Part shown: positions 21,848 through 34,080 of the stretch, piece after piece
How the letters are laid out: each line of letters opens with the position of its first letter
How positions within the stretch are numbered: position 1 is the stretch's first letter
DNA from: Papaver somniferum
Taxonomy: Eukaryota > Streptophyta > Magnoliopsida > Ranunculales > Papaveraceae
Length of the DNA stretch: 64,000 nt
NCBI RefSeq assembly: GCF_003573695.1
Contig: NC_039358.1
Coordinates: 194,718,418-194,782,417 of the forward strand
Reading direction: 5' to 3'
The notes under the pieces: generated by a model
Seen by the model: the letters and a program-made list of their open reading frames with translations, nothing else
Told to the model about the DNA's origin: nothing
The model's database searches: none
Made by a program: the position numbers and the translations under genes

Positions 21848-23970
21848 TAGGTTTTGTATCTTAAACCCTTTTATTTTTATTTTTTATTGTTTTCATATCA
21901 TATTTGCATCCCCATGTTTAATTTCATTGAGTCCGGAATCTATTTTAGAAGGAAATTACGACGAGTACCCTTTTCGTCAGAAAAATTCAGACTGCACGTA
22001 GTTCAGTCCAGAGACCATAACTGTCAGACCGTTTATCGAAACACTGTGACCTTATTACACTTTGTATAAAAGACGTAGATGAACAACTTTTGTGAAATGG
22101 AGTTTTTCCAAATTCCTTACCAATTTGTACAGTTTTTGTGTTTTATCTTCTGTTACATCAGAATTCAGAATTTTCAGTTTTACACATTGAGGACAATGTG
22201 AAGTGTAAGTGTGCGGGAGTCTTATGCTTATAGAGTTTTTAGCCTTTTTGCGTCAAATTTTTTAATTTTTTGTATATATTTGAATAAAATATCCAACTTG
22301 TAGAGATTTTAGAGTCACTAGCATACTTCTAGGTATGTTTACATAGAGATTTCTGACCGGCATAACTGAACTTGGAAGTGTTAGGGAACTACGTTCGGAT
22401 TTCTTACTTGTTAGAGTGTTAAATAATGGATTTGATCATGCCGGTGATGCAAATTAGGAGCAGGGAGAAATGAATTATTAGAATTTTTGATCAATCATTA
22501 GTGGAGACTACCTATTTTCATATCAACCGAGGCACCAGATCAAATTTTGTTGTACATGACTAAAGAGCTTTCTTTTGAGTGTGTGTCACCGTACCTTAAT
22601 TATGGGTAGAATGGTGAGCTACCCAACCTCCCACCAATAGAATCACTACTCTTTGATCTCTTGAGTGCTAATTCTGTCAATCATGAGGATGACGTCTATA
22701 GACAAAAACCAACTTCTTGTAGTTTGATTTGCAGTTAGCACCATTCTCTCTCTCGCCAAAGACAGGTCCATAGAAACACATCATCATCAACAAGGGAGCG
22801 ACATCAAAATCTACAAGGAAAGTTGAGGACGTTTAAGGTTTCCAAGAAACAATACAAGGAAGAGCAAATTTCATATCCAAGTAAAGCAACATACAATGAG
22901 CAGATTTTTATGTACATGTTGGAGACTTACACATAAGGAGCGGAATTTCTATATCTAAGTATGAAGACTAATTTACAAGAGCGAAGAAAATTAAAAGATG
23001 AGAGTTATTGAAGTTTATGATACGAAGACAATATAAGTTGTGAAGATCAAAGTGGTAAAGTACTTCTTTCATGGCCATGTTATTTTAATTTCATTATTAT
23101 TTTTGTAGTTGCAATCCTTTTGTTAAAAAAAAAGGAAAAAAAAGGGAAAAAAAAAAAGAAGAGAAAATACAAAAAGATTTGCATTTAGGTTGTTATTTGT
23201 TCAATAAGGCCACGGGGAAGAAAAATATATAAGGAAGTTTCAAGCAACAAGGAATAGAGGAAAAGAGTTACAAATTGTCGTAGTTCTACGAAGTTCAAGA
23301 GTTTATCATCAGCAGTTGAAGACCGAAGACGAAGACCAAGAAGATGAAGAAGACGAGCCGATCGAAGACGTTTCTATTGGATGTTGTGAGAGTGGTGTTA
23401 TCATCATTACAATCAGATGTGAAGGTGGTAAGTACTCTCATCCTCGATAATAGTGGTTGATTTCCTTTCTTGAAGATCATCAGAAAAAGTATTTTATTTT
23501 CCACGATTTTGTGGAGTCTCCAGAAATAATTCAGAAGGTTTCCTTCCCACCATTCAACGTGTGTAGGATTTCTCTCTTTATTCCTACCTGCACACATGTG
23601 AGACCCATAAAAAAACCGTCTTTTTGAGTGCAATTATCATAAAATACTTTTAAGTGAGGCAGAAGTCGAGGCGAAATGCTTATTGATCGCTCTCAAACAC
23701 GCGTTCTCTCATTATGGTGTGGTTATTTCTAACTCAACATTTAAGAATGAGAATATGTTCTTTGGTATTTCTAACTTCTTATTACTAGCATGTATAAACT
23801 CTATGTCCTCATAGCTCTTTGGATGCTTGGGAAGCTGGAACGCTTTGAAGTTGGAGCAGGTTTTGTGGGTATATCTCTCGTAAATCCTCACGAGACTATA
23901 ACTCGTCCACTAGGGACACCTAGGGGTTTAAAGGCTTGTTGCACATGCTAAGTGCAACCGTATCCTCAAC
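21848..23970 (+). other. G1 internal noncoding region, no gene
   Basis: It is AT-rich with no recognisable coding sequence. It holds an A/G-rich low-complexity stretch at about 23125-23170 and the G1 signature ATTGAGGACAATG...GTGTGCGGGAG at 22183-22220. The open frame on the minus strand at 23295-23633 has no recognisable content. The sequence resumes at 26353 after the nested solo LTR. Confidence 0.5.
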
Positions 23971-26347
23971 TGAAAAAGCGGGGGTCTAACAACACCACCC
24001 AATATTTCGCTTAGCAATCTGTATGGACTAACTCCGAAATACTTTGCTAGAGAATCAACCAGACAGTCGGACTCAATCTAGATAAAAGTATCTCAAGGAG
24101 TTAATATCTCTCTCTTGATTTGGTTTTTACTAAAGCTAAAATCAATAGCGAGTCTTTATCAAATACGAGGAATAACTTGGACGGTACCAAAGACCAATGT
24201 CCAAGGATCAATCAAAATCAATCAACAACCAAAGGTTGGATTTCCAATTGATGATCACAAACGCACAACCTGTATTATTTCAATTATATATAATATAATT
24301 CGGAAAAGAAATAACACAGACACCAGAAGTTTTGTTAACGAGGAAACCGCAAAAGCAGAAAAACCCCGGGACCTAGTCCAGATTGAATACACACTGTATT
24401 AATCCGTTACAAACACTAGCCTACTGCAAACTAACTTCGGACTGGACTATAGTTGAACCCCAATCAGTCTACCGATCCAAGGTACAGTTGTATTCCTACG
24501 TCTCTGATCCCAGCAGGATACTGCGCACTTGATTCCCTTAGCTGATCTCACCCACAACCAAGAGTTGTTGTAACCCAAAATCACAGACTTGATAATAAAC
24601 AGATCTGTCTCACACAGAAAAGTCTATAAGAGGATAAATATGTCTCCCACAGATAAAACCTGAGTTTTGTTACGTCTTTAGATATAAAATCAAGGTAACA
24701 GGAACCAATTGATAATCCGATCTTATATTCCCGAAGAACAGCCTAGATTAATCAATCACCTCTCTACAATCTTTCCTGACTACACAAGCGGATTGTCGAG
24801 GAATCACAAACAATGAGACGAAGATGTTTGTGACTTCTTTATCTTGCCTATCGGAGAACTCTCACGATCTCAAGTCAATCAAACGATTGTACTCGTACGA
24901 TAGAAGATGCAAGATCAGATCACACAACTACGATAAAGTAGTATCGGTCTGGCTTCACAATCCTAATGAAGTCTTTAAGTCGTTAACCTGATTTTAGAGA
25001 AGAAAATCAAAGGTTAATGGAGATCGACTCTAGCGGGTGCACTAGTAGCACACAGACGTGTGGGGATTAGTTTTGCACAATGCTAGATGTCTCCTTTATA
25101 TAGCCTTCAAATCAGGGTTTTGCCTTAGTTACAAAGCAATCCATATTCAACGTTATATGAAAACCTGATTTAGATTCAAGCTAATATTTCTCAACCGTTA
25201 GATCGAAAACTTAGCTTGTCACACACACTTGGGTAGACGTTTACTGGGTTCGTGAAAACCATGCCCAAACGTGTATGTGTATGTCGGTTCAACATAGCAA
25301 CCCAAAAGGTTAACCATATGAGCATTTCATATTAACCTTGTTCTTCTTCACCATAACTAGTTCAATTGACTCAAATGAACTAGTTAAAGAGTTGTTCAAT
25401 TGTTATGAGATCTTATCTAACTACACAAGACACAATTGAAGCAAAGATGATTCGATTTGATTGAATCGGCTCATGAACATTATAGCCACGGTTTGCATAA
25501 AGCATTCCTTAGTAATTTAATGCTTCATGTTCAGAGTATATCTTTAGATCATAACCTCTTAAGTTCACAAACAAGTTCGCGAACTTAAGTTAATCGGTTG
25601 AGCTTTCCAAACTCAGCAGAAATTCTCGGAAAGAGAACTTCCGCCAGTTCGCGGACTAAGAACACAAACGAGTTTTGGAAAATCCAGCAGAAATTCTCGG
25701 TCGAGAACTTCCGACAGTTCGCGGACTTGGCAAGCCAATTCCACAATCCTCCCGATTTCTCTTAATCAACAAAGTTCGAAAACTTCGGTTCAAGGAATAC
25801 ATGGTTATGTAATCTAAACTCTCTTTTCAATCATTGAGACATTCTCAGAGGACGTTATGTAGTCGTTATTCACAGAGCGATTCACGTCAGAACAATTCTC
25901 AAAGTGATTGAAACTTTTCATGACTTTCGTCACTAGGTGAAGATAAACTTGATCAAAGCGAAACGCTTTACCAACACACAATTTCGAGATAAAAGATAAG
26001 CAATTAATGCTCAGCTCGAAGTGTCAAATGTGTATGATCTAGTTTATATAGCATACGACTTTTGTCTCATAAGAAGTAGGAGATAGAAGAGATAGACTTT
26101 TGAGTGATAGATAAATTCAAGTCTCCACATACCTTTTTGTTGATGAAGTTTCACGGTTCCTTGTATAGATCTTCGTCGTTGTATGATGAATCGCCATGAA
26201 GTCCTTGAGCTCAACTACACTTTTCTATCCTAGTCCGAGACTTAGCTATGTAGGCTAGAAATCAAGACTTATAGTTTTGATCACTAACATTGACAAACAT
26301 GCTTGAGATAGCAACGCATGCGAGGTTGACCGAGCTATGCTCTAACA
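23971..26347 (-). mobile_element. Solo copia LTR (2377 bp) with perfect target duplication
   Basis: On the minus strand the LTR starts TGTTAGAGCATAGCTCGG and ends CCCCCGCTTTTTCA, with TG/CA termini. TCAAC flanks it at 23966-23970 and 26348-26352. The same LTR family occurs twice more, truncated, at 52490-53970 and 53975-55514, where the second is followed by an initiator-Met primer site. No internal region is attached, so it arose by recombination between the two LTRs of a full element. It contains a perfect palindrome AAGTTCGCGAACTT at 25573-25586. Confidence 0.92.
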
Positions 26348-26403
26348 TCAACGACATGGATTTGTTGTATTTTAGATAGTTTGCTCGAGGACTAGCAAAA
26401 GTC

Positions 26404-26418
26404 AAGTGTGGGGGAATT
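26404..26418 (+). other. Polypurine tract of G1
   Basis: AAGTGTGGGGGAATT directly precedes the 3' LTR start at 26419 and follows GAGGACTAGCAAAAGTC. This is the usual second-strand primer context of the family. Confidence 0.85.
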
Positions 26419-27796
26419 TGTTAAGTGCATATTTTGCATATATTTAGTGTCGAATCCATGCTAATAATTGCTATATATTCTTGCGAATTATTGTATATTA
26501 CTCTTGTTTTCTCTTGTTTATGTTTTGCTATGTGAATCATCCAAAAGAAGTGAATTGGCACATATTTGTGCAATAAAAAAAGTTGGCTATAAGCGTAGAA
26601 GGGACAAAGACCAAGTAGAACTCGATCGAATCCAGGAGTTCTTGATGTCATCTCGAAGAGGACGAAAAGGTGAAACCAACGGCGAAGGAATGGAGTTATT
26701 CCAATATCGTATGAGGAAATTATGGGCGTTCGATGCAAGTTAAAGTTGCGAAAATTGAGACAACAAAGAATTGTTAAAGGCGCTGAATGAATTACTTAAG
26801 GCACCCAAGGATTATGAACTGCACTGTCAGTCATCCAAAACTGATAGGCTAAGGAGGATGTTCGCTGCTGGAGTTCAAACGGGTTGCTGGTTGATTTAGG
26901 ATGATGGCGGTGATGACAGCAGAGAATGGAGTTGATAAAACCCGATGGAGTTTGCTGATTTACTGGCAGTGAAGAAGAAGCTCGTAGTGGTGGTGGTGTT
27001 CATGAGATACATACGCACAAAGCTGTTAGCAATACTGAGATGTTGGCTTTATTAATGGGTTGCAGATGACGATGGAGTTGGTACGTGATGTTGCTTTGCT
27101 TTCGATGGGGGAGTTGAGAACAAGATAGCGTGAACTGTGAAGCCGAGAAGAACTAGAGTCTAAAAAGATAGAGCTTGGCCGTGGTTATGGAGATGGTTTG
27201 GCTGTTGCTGTTGTTAAATGGTGATGGCGCTGATGAAGAAGGAGACCACCGATGGTTTGATGCTCGAGAAATCGGAGAAGAGGTAGAACAGAGAAAGAAA
27301 TGGAATTGCTGCCGGTGAATAATTGATAGAAAGTGGGTTTAGAAATGGATAAATGGCAGCAGCGACAGTTAAGAGAGATGGCAGTGATAATCGGGATTGA
27401 TGGCAGTAATGATTATCGAGGAGTTAGCCGTGAGAAGGAGTTGGATTGCTGCTGCCAGTGACAGAGTGGAGTCGAGCTGGGGTTGATTGATAACATGGTA
27501 CGCTGTGGAGGTAATGAAGATTGATGGCTGTCGATGGAAGATGGGTTGAGATCGTGGGATTGACGCTGGCACAGACGAGATGGAGAATACCGGGCAGTAT
27601 GGAAGAAAATGGTTGCTGCCATTAATGGCTGCTGTCATTTCCGGGGTTGGAAGCGATGGATGAAGACTGCTCGAGCTGAGCTGCAATGGTGATTGGCAGA
27701 GAAAGACGAGACAGAGTGATACACTGTTGTGGTGACTGACAGCAACGGTGAATGCATGGTTAGAGGAGATTGAGCTCGAGAATTTCAGGGAGAAGA

Positions 27797-28045
27797 TGTT
27801 AAGGATCGAGCAAAAGAGAGGAGAGCATAAACGCGGAAGCATAAAAGACTACATTGATAATAATTTTGGTGTGTCAATTTTCATGGCTCAACAGCCTATT
27901 TATATTGTTCACAAACTTCACGACCACTCAAGGCACTTTCCTAACTAAGATCAAACTCTAAACATAGACACTTTCCTAACATAAACTCTCACAACTTAAT
28001 GTGCATATCTCCTAAATATAGACTCTCATATATTATTTCCTAATA
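27797..28045 (-). repeat. 3' LTR of the small copia-type element
   Basis: This 249-bp LTR differs from the partner at 30042-30290 at about three positions (near 27814, 27876 and 28017). Confidence 0.9.
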
Positions 28046-28180
28046 CCCTCCCTCAAGATGGAGCATGTAGATCACGAATGCCCATCTTGGACCAAAGAAA
28101 TTTAACTTCGGTTTTCTTTCTTTTCTTTTCTTTTTTTTTTTTTCAACGCTTTTGCGAAAAAAAAAAAAATCTTCAGATCA

Positions 28181-28352
28181 TAGTTTAAGGACGTTTCGGT
28201 CCTCTTTGTAGTTTAAGGACATTTCGGTCACCTTTGTAGTTTAAGGACATTTCAGTCCTCTTCGTAGTTTAAAGACATTACGGTCCCATCTTCGTAGTTT
28301 AAGGACATTACGGTCCCATCTTTGTAGTTTAAGGACATTTCGGTCCTATCTT
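28181..28352. repeat. Tandem repeat, unit 28-30 bp, six copies
   Basis: TAGTTTAAGGACATTTCGGT starts at 28181, 28209, 28237, 28265, 28295 and 28325. The period is 28 and then 30. It lies just inside the 3' end of the small copia-type element. Confidence 0.9.
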
Positions 28353-30029
28353 CTGAAGAATACTTCTTGTACTCTTGTTTTCTTGGTTTCTTCGATAGAA
28401 TACTTTTGTACTCTCTCGACAACTCATAGGATTTCAACCTATTATTGTTGTTCTTTTTCTCATCACCTCTTGGTGATTGTTTTCTTCTTTTTCTTTTTTT
28501 TTCTTCACAACATGAATGTTGTTTCTTCTTCTCTTATTCCAGTCACGCTATTTTTGCAAAACCTTCACACTTCTTTGTTCTTCAAGATTCTCTCACAATC
28601 TTGTCGTCTTTACAAAGTCTGCCACACTTTGTAGGATCTCTAAGTTTCTGCCACAAACTCTTCAACGACACTTCACTTCTTCCAACATCTTGAACAGCTT
28701 TCAGCAACACCTCTAACAGAAACTATCACAATTTTCTACTGTTACGCTTCTGTAGCAATTCATCAGTAACACTTAACTGTGACATTCTTTTGTCACACTT
28801 TTGTTCACCTGTAACCGTTAACCTCTGTAACAATCCTCCAATAACACTTTTTTTTTTATTTTTTTTTTCTCACCTGATCTTAGGGTTGTGAAATCAAAGC
28901 AAACATCGCACCCATAACTCATGCACGTTCTTCTCACAAAAAAACAGATTTGATCCCGATCGTCTTTCTATCTCCGGCAACAACTTCATCTGTCCTGCAC
29001 TTCACAACATCCATCACCGAACTTCCAGTAATACCAGCAGCACTCTTTTCTTCCATCAACAACCCTTGTTCTTCTCAGCGTCATCATCATCACTGTGTGA
29101 TTACTGGAAATCACCGAGGTACAATATCACCACTTCCCTGGAAAACCATTCTTGCCTTCAACTATCCATCAACCCATCTCCAGCTTCACATGTTAATGGC
29201 AGCAACCTCCGTCATGAGCCATCAACACCTGCTCATCATCACAGCAGCAACCACCAGACATAACCATCGTCACTGCCATTACTAGCAGAACCGATCAACC
29301 AAATACTCATCATCCATCCATCGTTAATGGCAGCAATCTAACTTTACTTTGAAATTCCTCCTTATTAATGGAAACAACACCTTGCTTGGGCACTTCTCCT
29401 TTTTCGTACGCTTGCCAGAATCAAACCACCATCACCTTAAACCCACGAAATCGAGAACAACAACATCAGCATCATCTGGTTCATGTCAGGCGTTAACCTA
29501 CTCAGCCACCTAGCTTTCTTCCTCGTGCTTGTTTTCTAATCCAGACAAAATCCTTCTCATCTGCTTAACCAACTACTCAGCTTTCATCATTCATATTCAA
29601 TATCATCGGTAACAATTATTCCATCACCGATGATCAATTACCAGCCAACCATGTTTGCTTGCCAATCTCCAGTTTTCATTCTTTCTATGACTCCATCTTA
29701 ACAGCATCAACAGAAAACAGTTTCCATATTCTCCATCGAACTAACAACAACCAAACATCATCGCACTGGAAATCAAATCTAGGGAAGTAACATCTTTCCG
29801 TTCTTTATATAATTCTCCATCTTGATCCTAGTCCTTCTTTTCGTCAACAAGCACATGAACAAAACCACACGAACATGACTTCACATGCAACAAGTCATGG
29901 AGCAGCAAGATAGCAATAATCCTTTTTTTTTTCAAACCCTAATGTCTTCTTCCCAGCAATTTTTTTTTTTTTTTTTAACCCTAAAACGAAAACTCTCTAA
30001 CTTTCTCTCCTCTCTCTACCTCTCACCTC

Positions 30030-30041
30030 GCTCTGATACCA
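30030..30041 (-). other. Primer binding site (initiator Met tRNA) of the small copia-type element
   Basis: On the minus strand TGGTATCAGAGC directly follows the LTR end. It is the standard copia primer site. Confidence 0.88.
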
Positions 30042-30290
30042 TGTTAAGGATCGAGCAAGAGAGAGGAGAGCATAAACGCGGAAGCATAAAAGACTACATT
30101 GATAATAATTTTGGTGTGTCAACTTTCATGGCTCAACAGCCTATTTATATTGTTCACAAACTTCACGACCACTCAAGGCACTTTCCTAACTAAGATCAAA
30201 CTCTAAACATAGACACTTTCCTAACATAAACTCTCACAACTTAATGTGCATATCTCCTTAATATAGACTCTCATATATTATTTCCTAATA
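30042..30290 (-). repeat. 5' LTR of the small copia-type element
   Basis: It is the partner of 27797-28045 and is followed on the minus strand by the primer site. Confidence 0.9.
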
Positions 30291-31689
30291 GAAGAATATG
30301 GAGCTTGGTGATAACTCGATGGAGTTGGGTGTTGTTAATGAAGAAGAACAGGGATAGTCGAGAGTCGTATGGAACTGCCGGAAGAGAAGGAAAGAAATAG
30401 TGAAACTCAGGAGAGTTTATGGATGGATAATTTCAGCCGTAAAAGTGACGAGAAAGTAAGGGAAACATCCAGGAGAACATACGTCTAGGAAGTCCTGGCC
30501 GTTATTGAAGAGAATATTTTCGGAAAAGCTACAGAGAAACTTGTGTATGGGAAAGTCCCGACCGTAATAAGAAGAGAAGAAATAGACTGTCAGTTCCCTG
30601 TATCTGACAGTTATATAAGATAGCTGAACAATTATTGGGCTGGACCTTAACAGTGTGTTCGTGGGCCCATTAAGTTCTGTTTATGTACTTCTTTGCACGG
30701 CCAGTTTTGAGCATGACCTAGTTAGGCTAATTTGGGAGTTTTGGCGACCACTCGACCGGGATTGATGCATGGGCGCTTCTACAACTTGGAGACTATAAAA
30801 GAAACACTTTTTGACCTAGAATTATATCTCTACATCTCATAAGACACTTTTGTTCTTTATTAAAACTCTAGGGTTTACCCCTTTAGGGGGAAACCGGGAA
30901 ACGGTGTAAACATGAGAGGCTAAACTTTATTGATTAAGGATGAATTCAATGTTCTAGCGTGAAGCTTTATTATTATACAAGTTTGTTATGAGTTTTAATC
31001 ATCTTATCGCTTGTTTTCACTACATCTAATATTTATGAGTGATTCTTAGATTGATTTGGGATGCATACTAGATTAGTCTATTGATTGTTCTATTGCTAGT
31101 ATTGAGTTAGGAGATAAGTAATCGTCGAATAATTCATACACAAGTAGAAATCGCGAGACCTTGCAGAGGGATTCTGTGGAGAAATTGCGAGTGAAGATAA
31201 CACCAGCAAGTGGACCTTGAGCTAAGAGTTTAATTACTGGGATCAACCTAATTCACAAAGCCTAAACGTTCGGATTACACCTTGAGTGAGCTACTACTTG
31301 GTGATTCGGTTGGATAAAATCCGATATTGGAGAGCTTCCGTATCCGTGGTATAAGGAGTTTTGGGGATAGCACTGAGCTAGCTGCTATTCTACGGTTGGT
31401 GATGAATGGTTCTAACGAAGATAGATAAGTATACTAATCCAGTTATCGCTTGGTAACGGCGAAGGATTCCTTGATCATCTTTCTTTTATTTGTTATTGTT
31501 TTTATTTTACGTTGATCAAACAATCCCCCTTGTCTTTTATTATTTTGCTGAATCAAATAACATATCAATTACACATCTCTCTGTATGAACGATCCTTACT
31601 ACCGCTATATTATTATTTAATTAGTGAGAAATATCTTGATTAATTTGCTGTGGTTACGACACACATCAATAACTTCCATCATATATGAA

Positions 31690-32107
31690 TTATTCTCCTT
31701 TTTCCTCTAAGTACTTCCTTTTTGTGAGTGCCTCCTACATAAACCAACAAATTTTTGTTATAACTTAAGTGGATCGACAAGCTTAAGTGACTCATTTTTC
31801 CGCTATGTAAAAGAAGTATGCAAATACTTACAAATTGTTGGATCGACAAGCTTAAGTGGTTTGGGTTAAAGATCCTCTTTTGTATCATTATGCAATCGTT
31901 CACTCCTTTTTGGATAAGTCGGAACCGATCATGAACTTGTTGAACGGATCTTTGCTTTGGATTTCCGTACTCTCGCACAAGTTGGCTATATATCCTCCCC
32001 CAAAAGACTTCGGAAGTGATCCTTCCGGATATGACATCTTCGCGTCTTGTTTCATGATACCATGTTTTGACAATCTCCAAATCTTCAGTTGCGTCAAATG
32101 TTGTCAT
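31690..32107 (-). CDS. MULE-A SANT/Myb-like protein
   Basis: Two exons are read from splice sites: 32107-31832 (donor GTAAGT) and 31734-31690 (acceptor TGTAG, stop TAA), 106 codons. The protein starts MTTFDATEDLEIVKTWYHET and contains FWGRIYSQLV, then QRSVQQVHDRFRLIQKGVND, the spacing of aromatic residues seen in SANT/trihelix-like DNA-binding domains of plant transposon proteins. Exon 2 (EALTKRKYLEEKGE) is the usual next segment. G1 inserted 16 bases after the stop codon. MULE-A copy 2 has a broken copy at 50445-50635. It may bind DNA as a transposition accessory or regulator; the role is inferred. A shared promoter block lies upstream at 32210-32241. Confidence 0.65.
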
Positions 32108-32209
32108 GATTATAAGATGAGATATAGAATGAACTAGAAAGAGTTGACGATGGAAAATCTTCTTGTAGCATACACAAAACTAGTGTGGTGTAGAAATGAT
32201 AAGAGGTTA

Positions 32210-32241
32210 CCATATTTATATAGATGATGGTCCCAACGGCT
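32210..32241 (-). promoter_or_regulatory. Core promoter block of the SANT-like gene
   Basis: Reading the minus strand, AGCCGTTGGGACC is followed by ATCATCTATATAAATATGG. The TATA box lies about 105 bases before the ATG. Two other MULE-A genes have the same GCCGTT-then-CTATATAA arrangement (33287-33318 and 34081-34111). Confidence 0.65.
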
Positions 32242-32324
32242 ATATTTTTTCAAAATATGGTCGTTGTAGTGAGGTGTAAAACCAGTGTACTGATACAATG
32301 TACACTGTGCGAACAATATTGAAC

Positions 32325-32625
32325 TATAATCGGTAGAAATGGTCATAAAAATTTCTCCCGAATATGTTAATCGGAGGTTTAGTATTTTTCTTGGTATCCG
32401 ATTATGTGCATTTTGAACTCAGAGTCTTTAGTTTCTTGGTATCCGATCGGTAGATAATCTTATTTACTATCTACCGATTTAGTGTGTATTTCGAGGCAGG
32501 GCTAGTTTCCACTTTATGTAATGGTAATAAGAAATCATAATCAGAACACAAATACTCAAACATTCCTACGAATAAGCATAATCGGTTACTAAATATTAAA
32601 TAAACCTCCAATTACAATTTAAATT
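32325..32625. repeat. AATCGG-motif array between two MULE-A minus genes
   Basis: Motifs include AATCGGTAG near 32332, AATCGGAGG near 32369, TCCGATTATG near 32397, a GATCGGTAG...CTACCGATTT pair near 32446-32482, and AATCGGTTA...CTCCAATT near 32581-32612. Confidence 0.8.
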
Positions 32626-32692
32626 TTGAAAATTACAAGGGAAGATTCAAACTTTTCTAAACACATCACATGTTATTCTTTTTTCCAGTCCT

Positions 32693-33217
32693 TCATTGAA
32701 CTATCAATGCGGCTTCGAAATGCAGAAACGACTCTCCTCTCCACTTGGTATAAGCATCTTGTGCCGCATTCCTGTCGTCTCTGTGCCTAGCAAGAAACTC
32801 GTTGTACTTGGTGCACAATTTCAGAACATGATTCACCCTTGAACAAACGTAGTCTGGTTCATAATCATAGCGTGGTTTCTTACAGTCCATCTTTCCAGCG
32901 AAAGGACCCAATGAAACATTAATCCAAAATATAGTCTCACTCGGATGTTCTTCGGGTAGATCTTTGACAATGTAATAATTTTTTACCCATTCGGTCACTT
33001 CCTCAACTTGTTTTAATCTTTCTTTTTGATGGAACTGTTCTTGACCTCGTTTCTTTGCCTCGACTGCCTCTTCTTCCTCCTTCATTGCAATTAACGATGG
33101 TCTAGTTTTTTTTGGTTGTTTGCTTCTTTTCTGTATCTCTTCTTCCATTGCTGCAATTGATGATGTTATTCGGTTGCATCTTCTAAGTATGTGTTCGACT
33201 GATGACGGAATTTCCAT
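32693..33217 (-). CDS. MULE-A unrecognised 174-residue protein
   Basis: A single open frame of 174 codons, MEIPSSVEHILRRCNRI onward. The first 75 residues are charged and likely coiled coil (MEEEIQKRSKQPKK, EEEEAVEAKKRGQEQFHQKER). The second half has aromatic and Cys residues (TIFWINVSLGPFAGKMDCKK, YVCSRVNHVLKLC) and ends WRGESFLHFEAALIVQ. I do not recognise a domain. It is intact, has its own TATA box 75 bases upstream, and sits inside MULE-A between two motif arrays, so it is probably an element-encoded accessory factor. A motif-binding or anti-silencing role would fit but is only inference. Confidence 0.6.
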   Translation of the reverse strand: MEIPSSVEHILRRCNRITSSIAAMEEEIQKRSKQPKKTRPSLIAMKEEEEAVEAKKRGQEQFHQKERLKQVEEVTEWVKNYYIVKDLPEEHPSETIFWINVSLGPFAGKMDCKKPRYDYEPDYVCSRVNHVLKLCTKYNEFLARHRDDRNAAQDAYTKWRGESFLHFEAALIVQ

Positions 33218-33286
33218 TGATAATGATCTTCACTTTAATTTTCACCTCAATAATTTCAGTGTGGTGCATAAATGATGGGATGTTAC

Positions 33287-33318
33287 CCTCCTTATATAGA
33301 TGAGAGTTTTAACGGCTC
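33287..33318 (-). promoter_or_regulatory. Core promoter block of the 174-residue gene
   Basis: On the minus strand GAGCCGTTAAAACTCTC is followed by ATCTATATAAGGAGG. The TATA box lies about 75 bases before the ATG at 33217. The block matches those of the two neighbouring MULE-A genes. Confidence 0.65.
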
Positions 33319-33339
33319 TTTTTTTTTTTGAAAATGTAG

Positions 33340-34015
33340 CCACAATCGGATGCTATGCAGGTTAAGAAACCTATCGATTATTATATTCGGTAGTTAATGT
33401 ATTTAGCTGATGTTCTGATTATGGGTTGGCCCAAAATGAGATTTTTCTTAAATCCTTCATTTGATGAATTTTGAAATATGCCATAATCGGTAGATAATAT
33501 AACTTGTAAACCTACCGATTATAAGTAGCCCAGATTCAACCTTGGCCAAATTCCATAGGTTTTGAGGGTACAAAGCCAACCATAACCATTTGGTTTGTGT
33601 TTTGGATGTAGCCATAATCGAAAGCTTAATAGATTACAAAACCTCTCGATTATGGGTTGCCCCAAAATGAGATTTTTCTTAAATCCTTCATTTGATGAAT
33701 TTTGAAATCTGCCATAATCGGTAGAGATTCCAACTTGTAAACCTACCGATTATAAGTAGCCCCAGATTCAACCTTGGCCAAATTCCATAGGTTTTGAGGG
33801 TACATAGCCAACCATAACCATTTGGTTTGTGTTTTGGATGTAGCCATAATCAGAAGCTTAATAGGTTACAAAACCTCCCGACTATGGGTTGCCCCAAAAT
33901 GAGATTTTTCTTAAATCCTTCATTTGATGAATTTTGAAATCTTCCATGATCGGTATATAATATAACTTGTAAACCTACCGATTATAAGTAGCCTCAGATT
34001 CAACCTTCGTTAAAA
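33340..34015. repeat. AATCGGTAG-motif array with a 231-232-bp higher-order repeat
   Basis: The phrase CCCAAAATGAGATTTTTCTT starts at 33430, 33661 and 33893, giving 2.5 copies of a unit of about 232 bp. Each unit holds two hairpins: AATCGGTAG...CTACCGATT (33485-33520 in the first copy, 18-base spacer) and a weaker AATCGAAAG...CTCTCGATT. Later copies show mutated arms (AATCAGAAG, GATCGGTAT), so the pairing is decaying. Confidence 0.88.
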
Positions 34016-34080
34016 TAGCCGTTGCAGTTTAAACCTAATTGATGAAATAGCCGTTGGAGTTTTTTGGAAAAAGAAAAAGA

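Larger units (their letters stand above)
27797..30290 (-). mobile_element. Small non-autonomous copia-type element with 249-bp LTRs
   Basis: Direct repeats of 249 bp (27797-28045 and 30042-30290) differ at about three positions. In minus orientation the LTR begins TATTAGGAAATAATATATG and ends CCTTAACA, the primer site TGGTATCAGAGC follows the 5' LTR (30041-30030), and the purine tract TTGAGGGAGGG precedes the 3' LTR (28046-28056). The target duplication GAAGA flanks the whole (27792-27796 and 30291-30295). The 2-kb interior has no gag or pol. Low LTR divergence makes it one of the youngest insertions in the window. Confidence 0.92.
10287..31668 (+). mobile_element. G1: gypsy element (tRNA-Asp primer, Athila/Tat-like), non-autonomous, with three nested elements
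   Basis: Both LTRs start TGTTAA(G/T)TGCATATTTTG (10287 and 26419) and end ACATCA (20272 and 31668). The 5' LTR is followed by the primer site TGGCGCCGCTGCCGGGGA, and the 3' LTR is preceded by the purine tract AAGTGTGGGGGAATT. Flanking bases are ATAAA (10282-10286) and ATAAC (31669-31673), a 5-bp target duplication with one mismatch. The left flank is the MULE-A array and the right flank is the MULE-A SANT-like gene, which confirms the insertion into MULE-A. Only a gag-like frame with stops is coded; no pol is visible, so it depended on another element. Confidence 0.88.
26419..31668 (+). mobile_element. G1 3' LTR, split by a small copia-type element
   Basis: The LTR runs 26419-27796 and 30296-31668, interrupted by the element at 27797-30290 whose target duplication is GAAGA. 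Without the insert it is about 2.75 kb. The first part matches 10287-11445 and the last part matches 19305-20272. A hairpin CTGTCAGTTCCCTGTATCTGACAG lies near 30588-30612. No protein is coded. Confidence 0.88.

Noticed and set aside
28950..29285. 111-codon open frame inside the small copia-type element
   Set aside because: It is on the strand opposite to the element, rich in His/Ser/Thr repeats, and has no recognisable gag or pol block.
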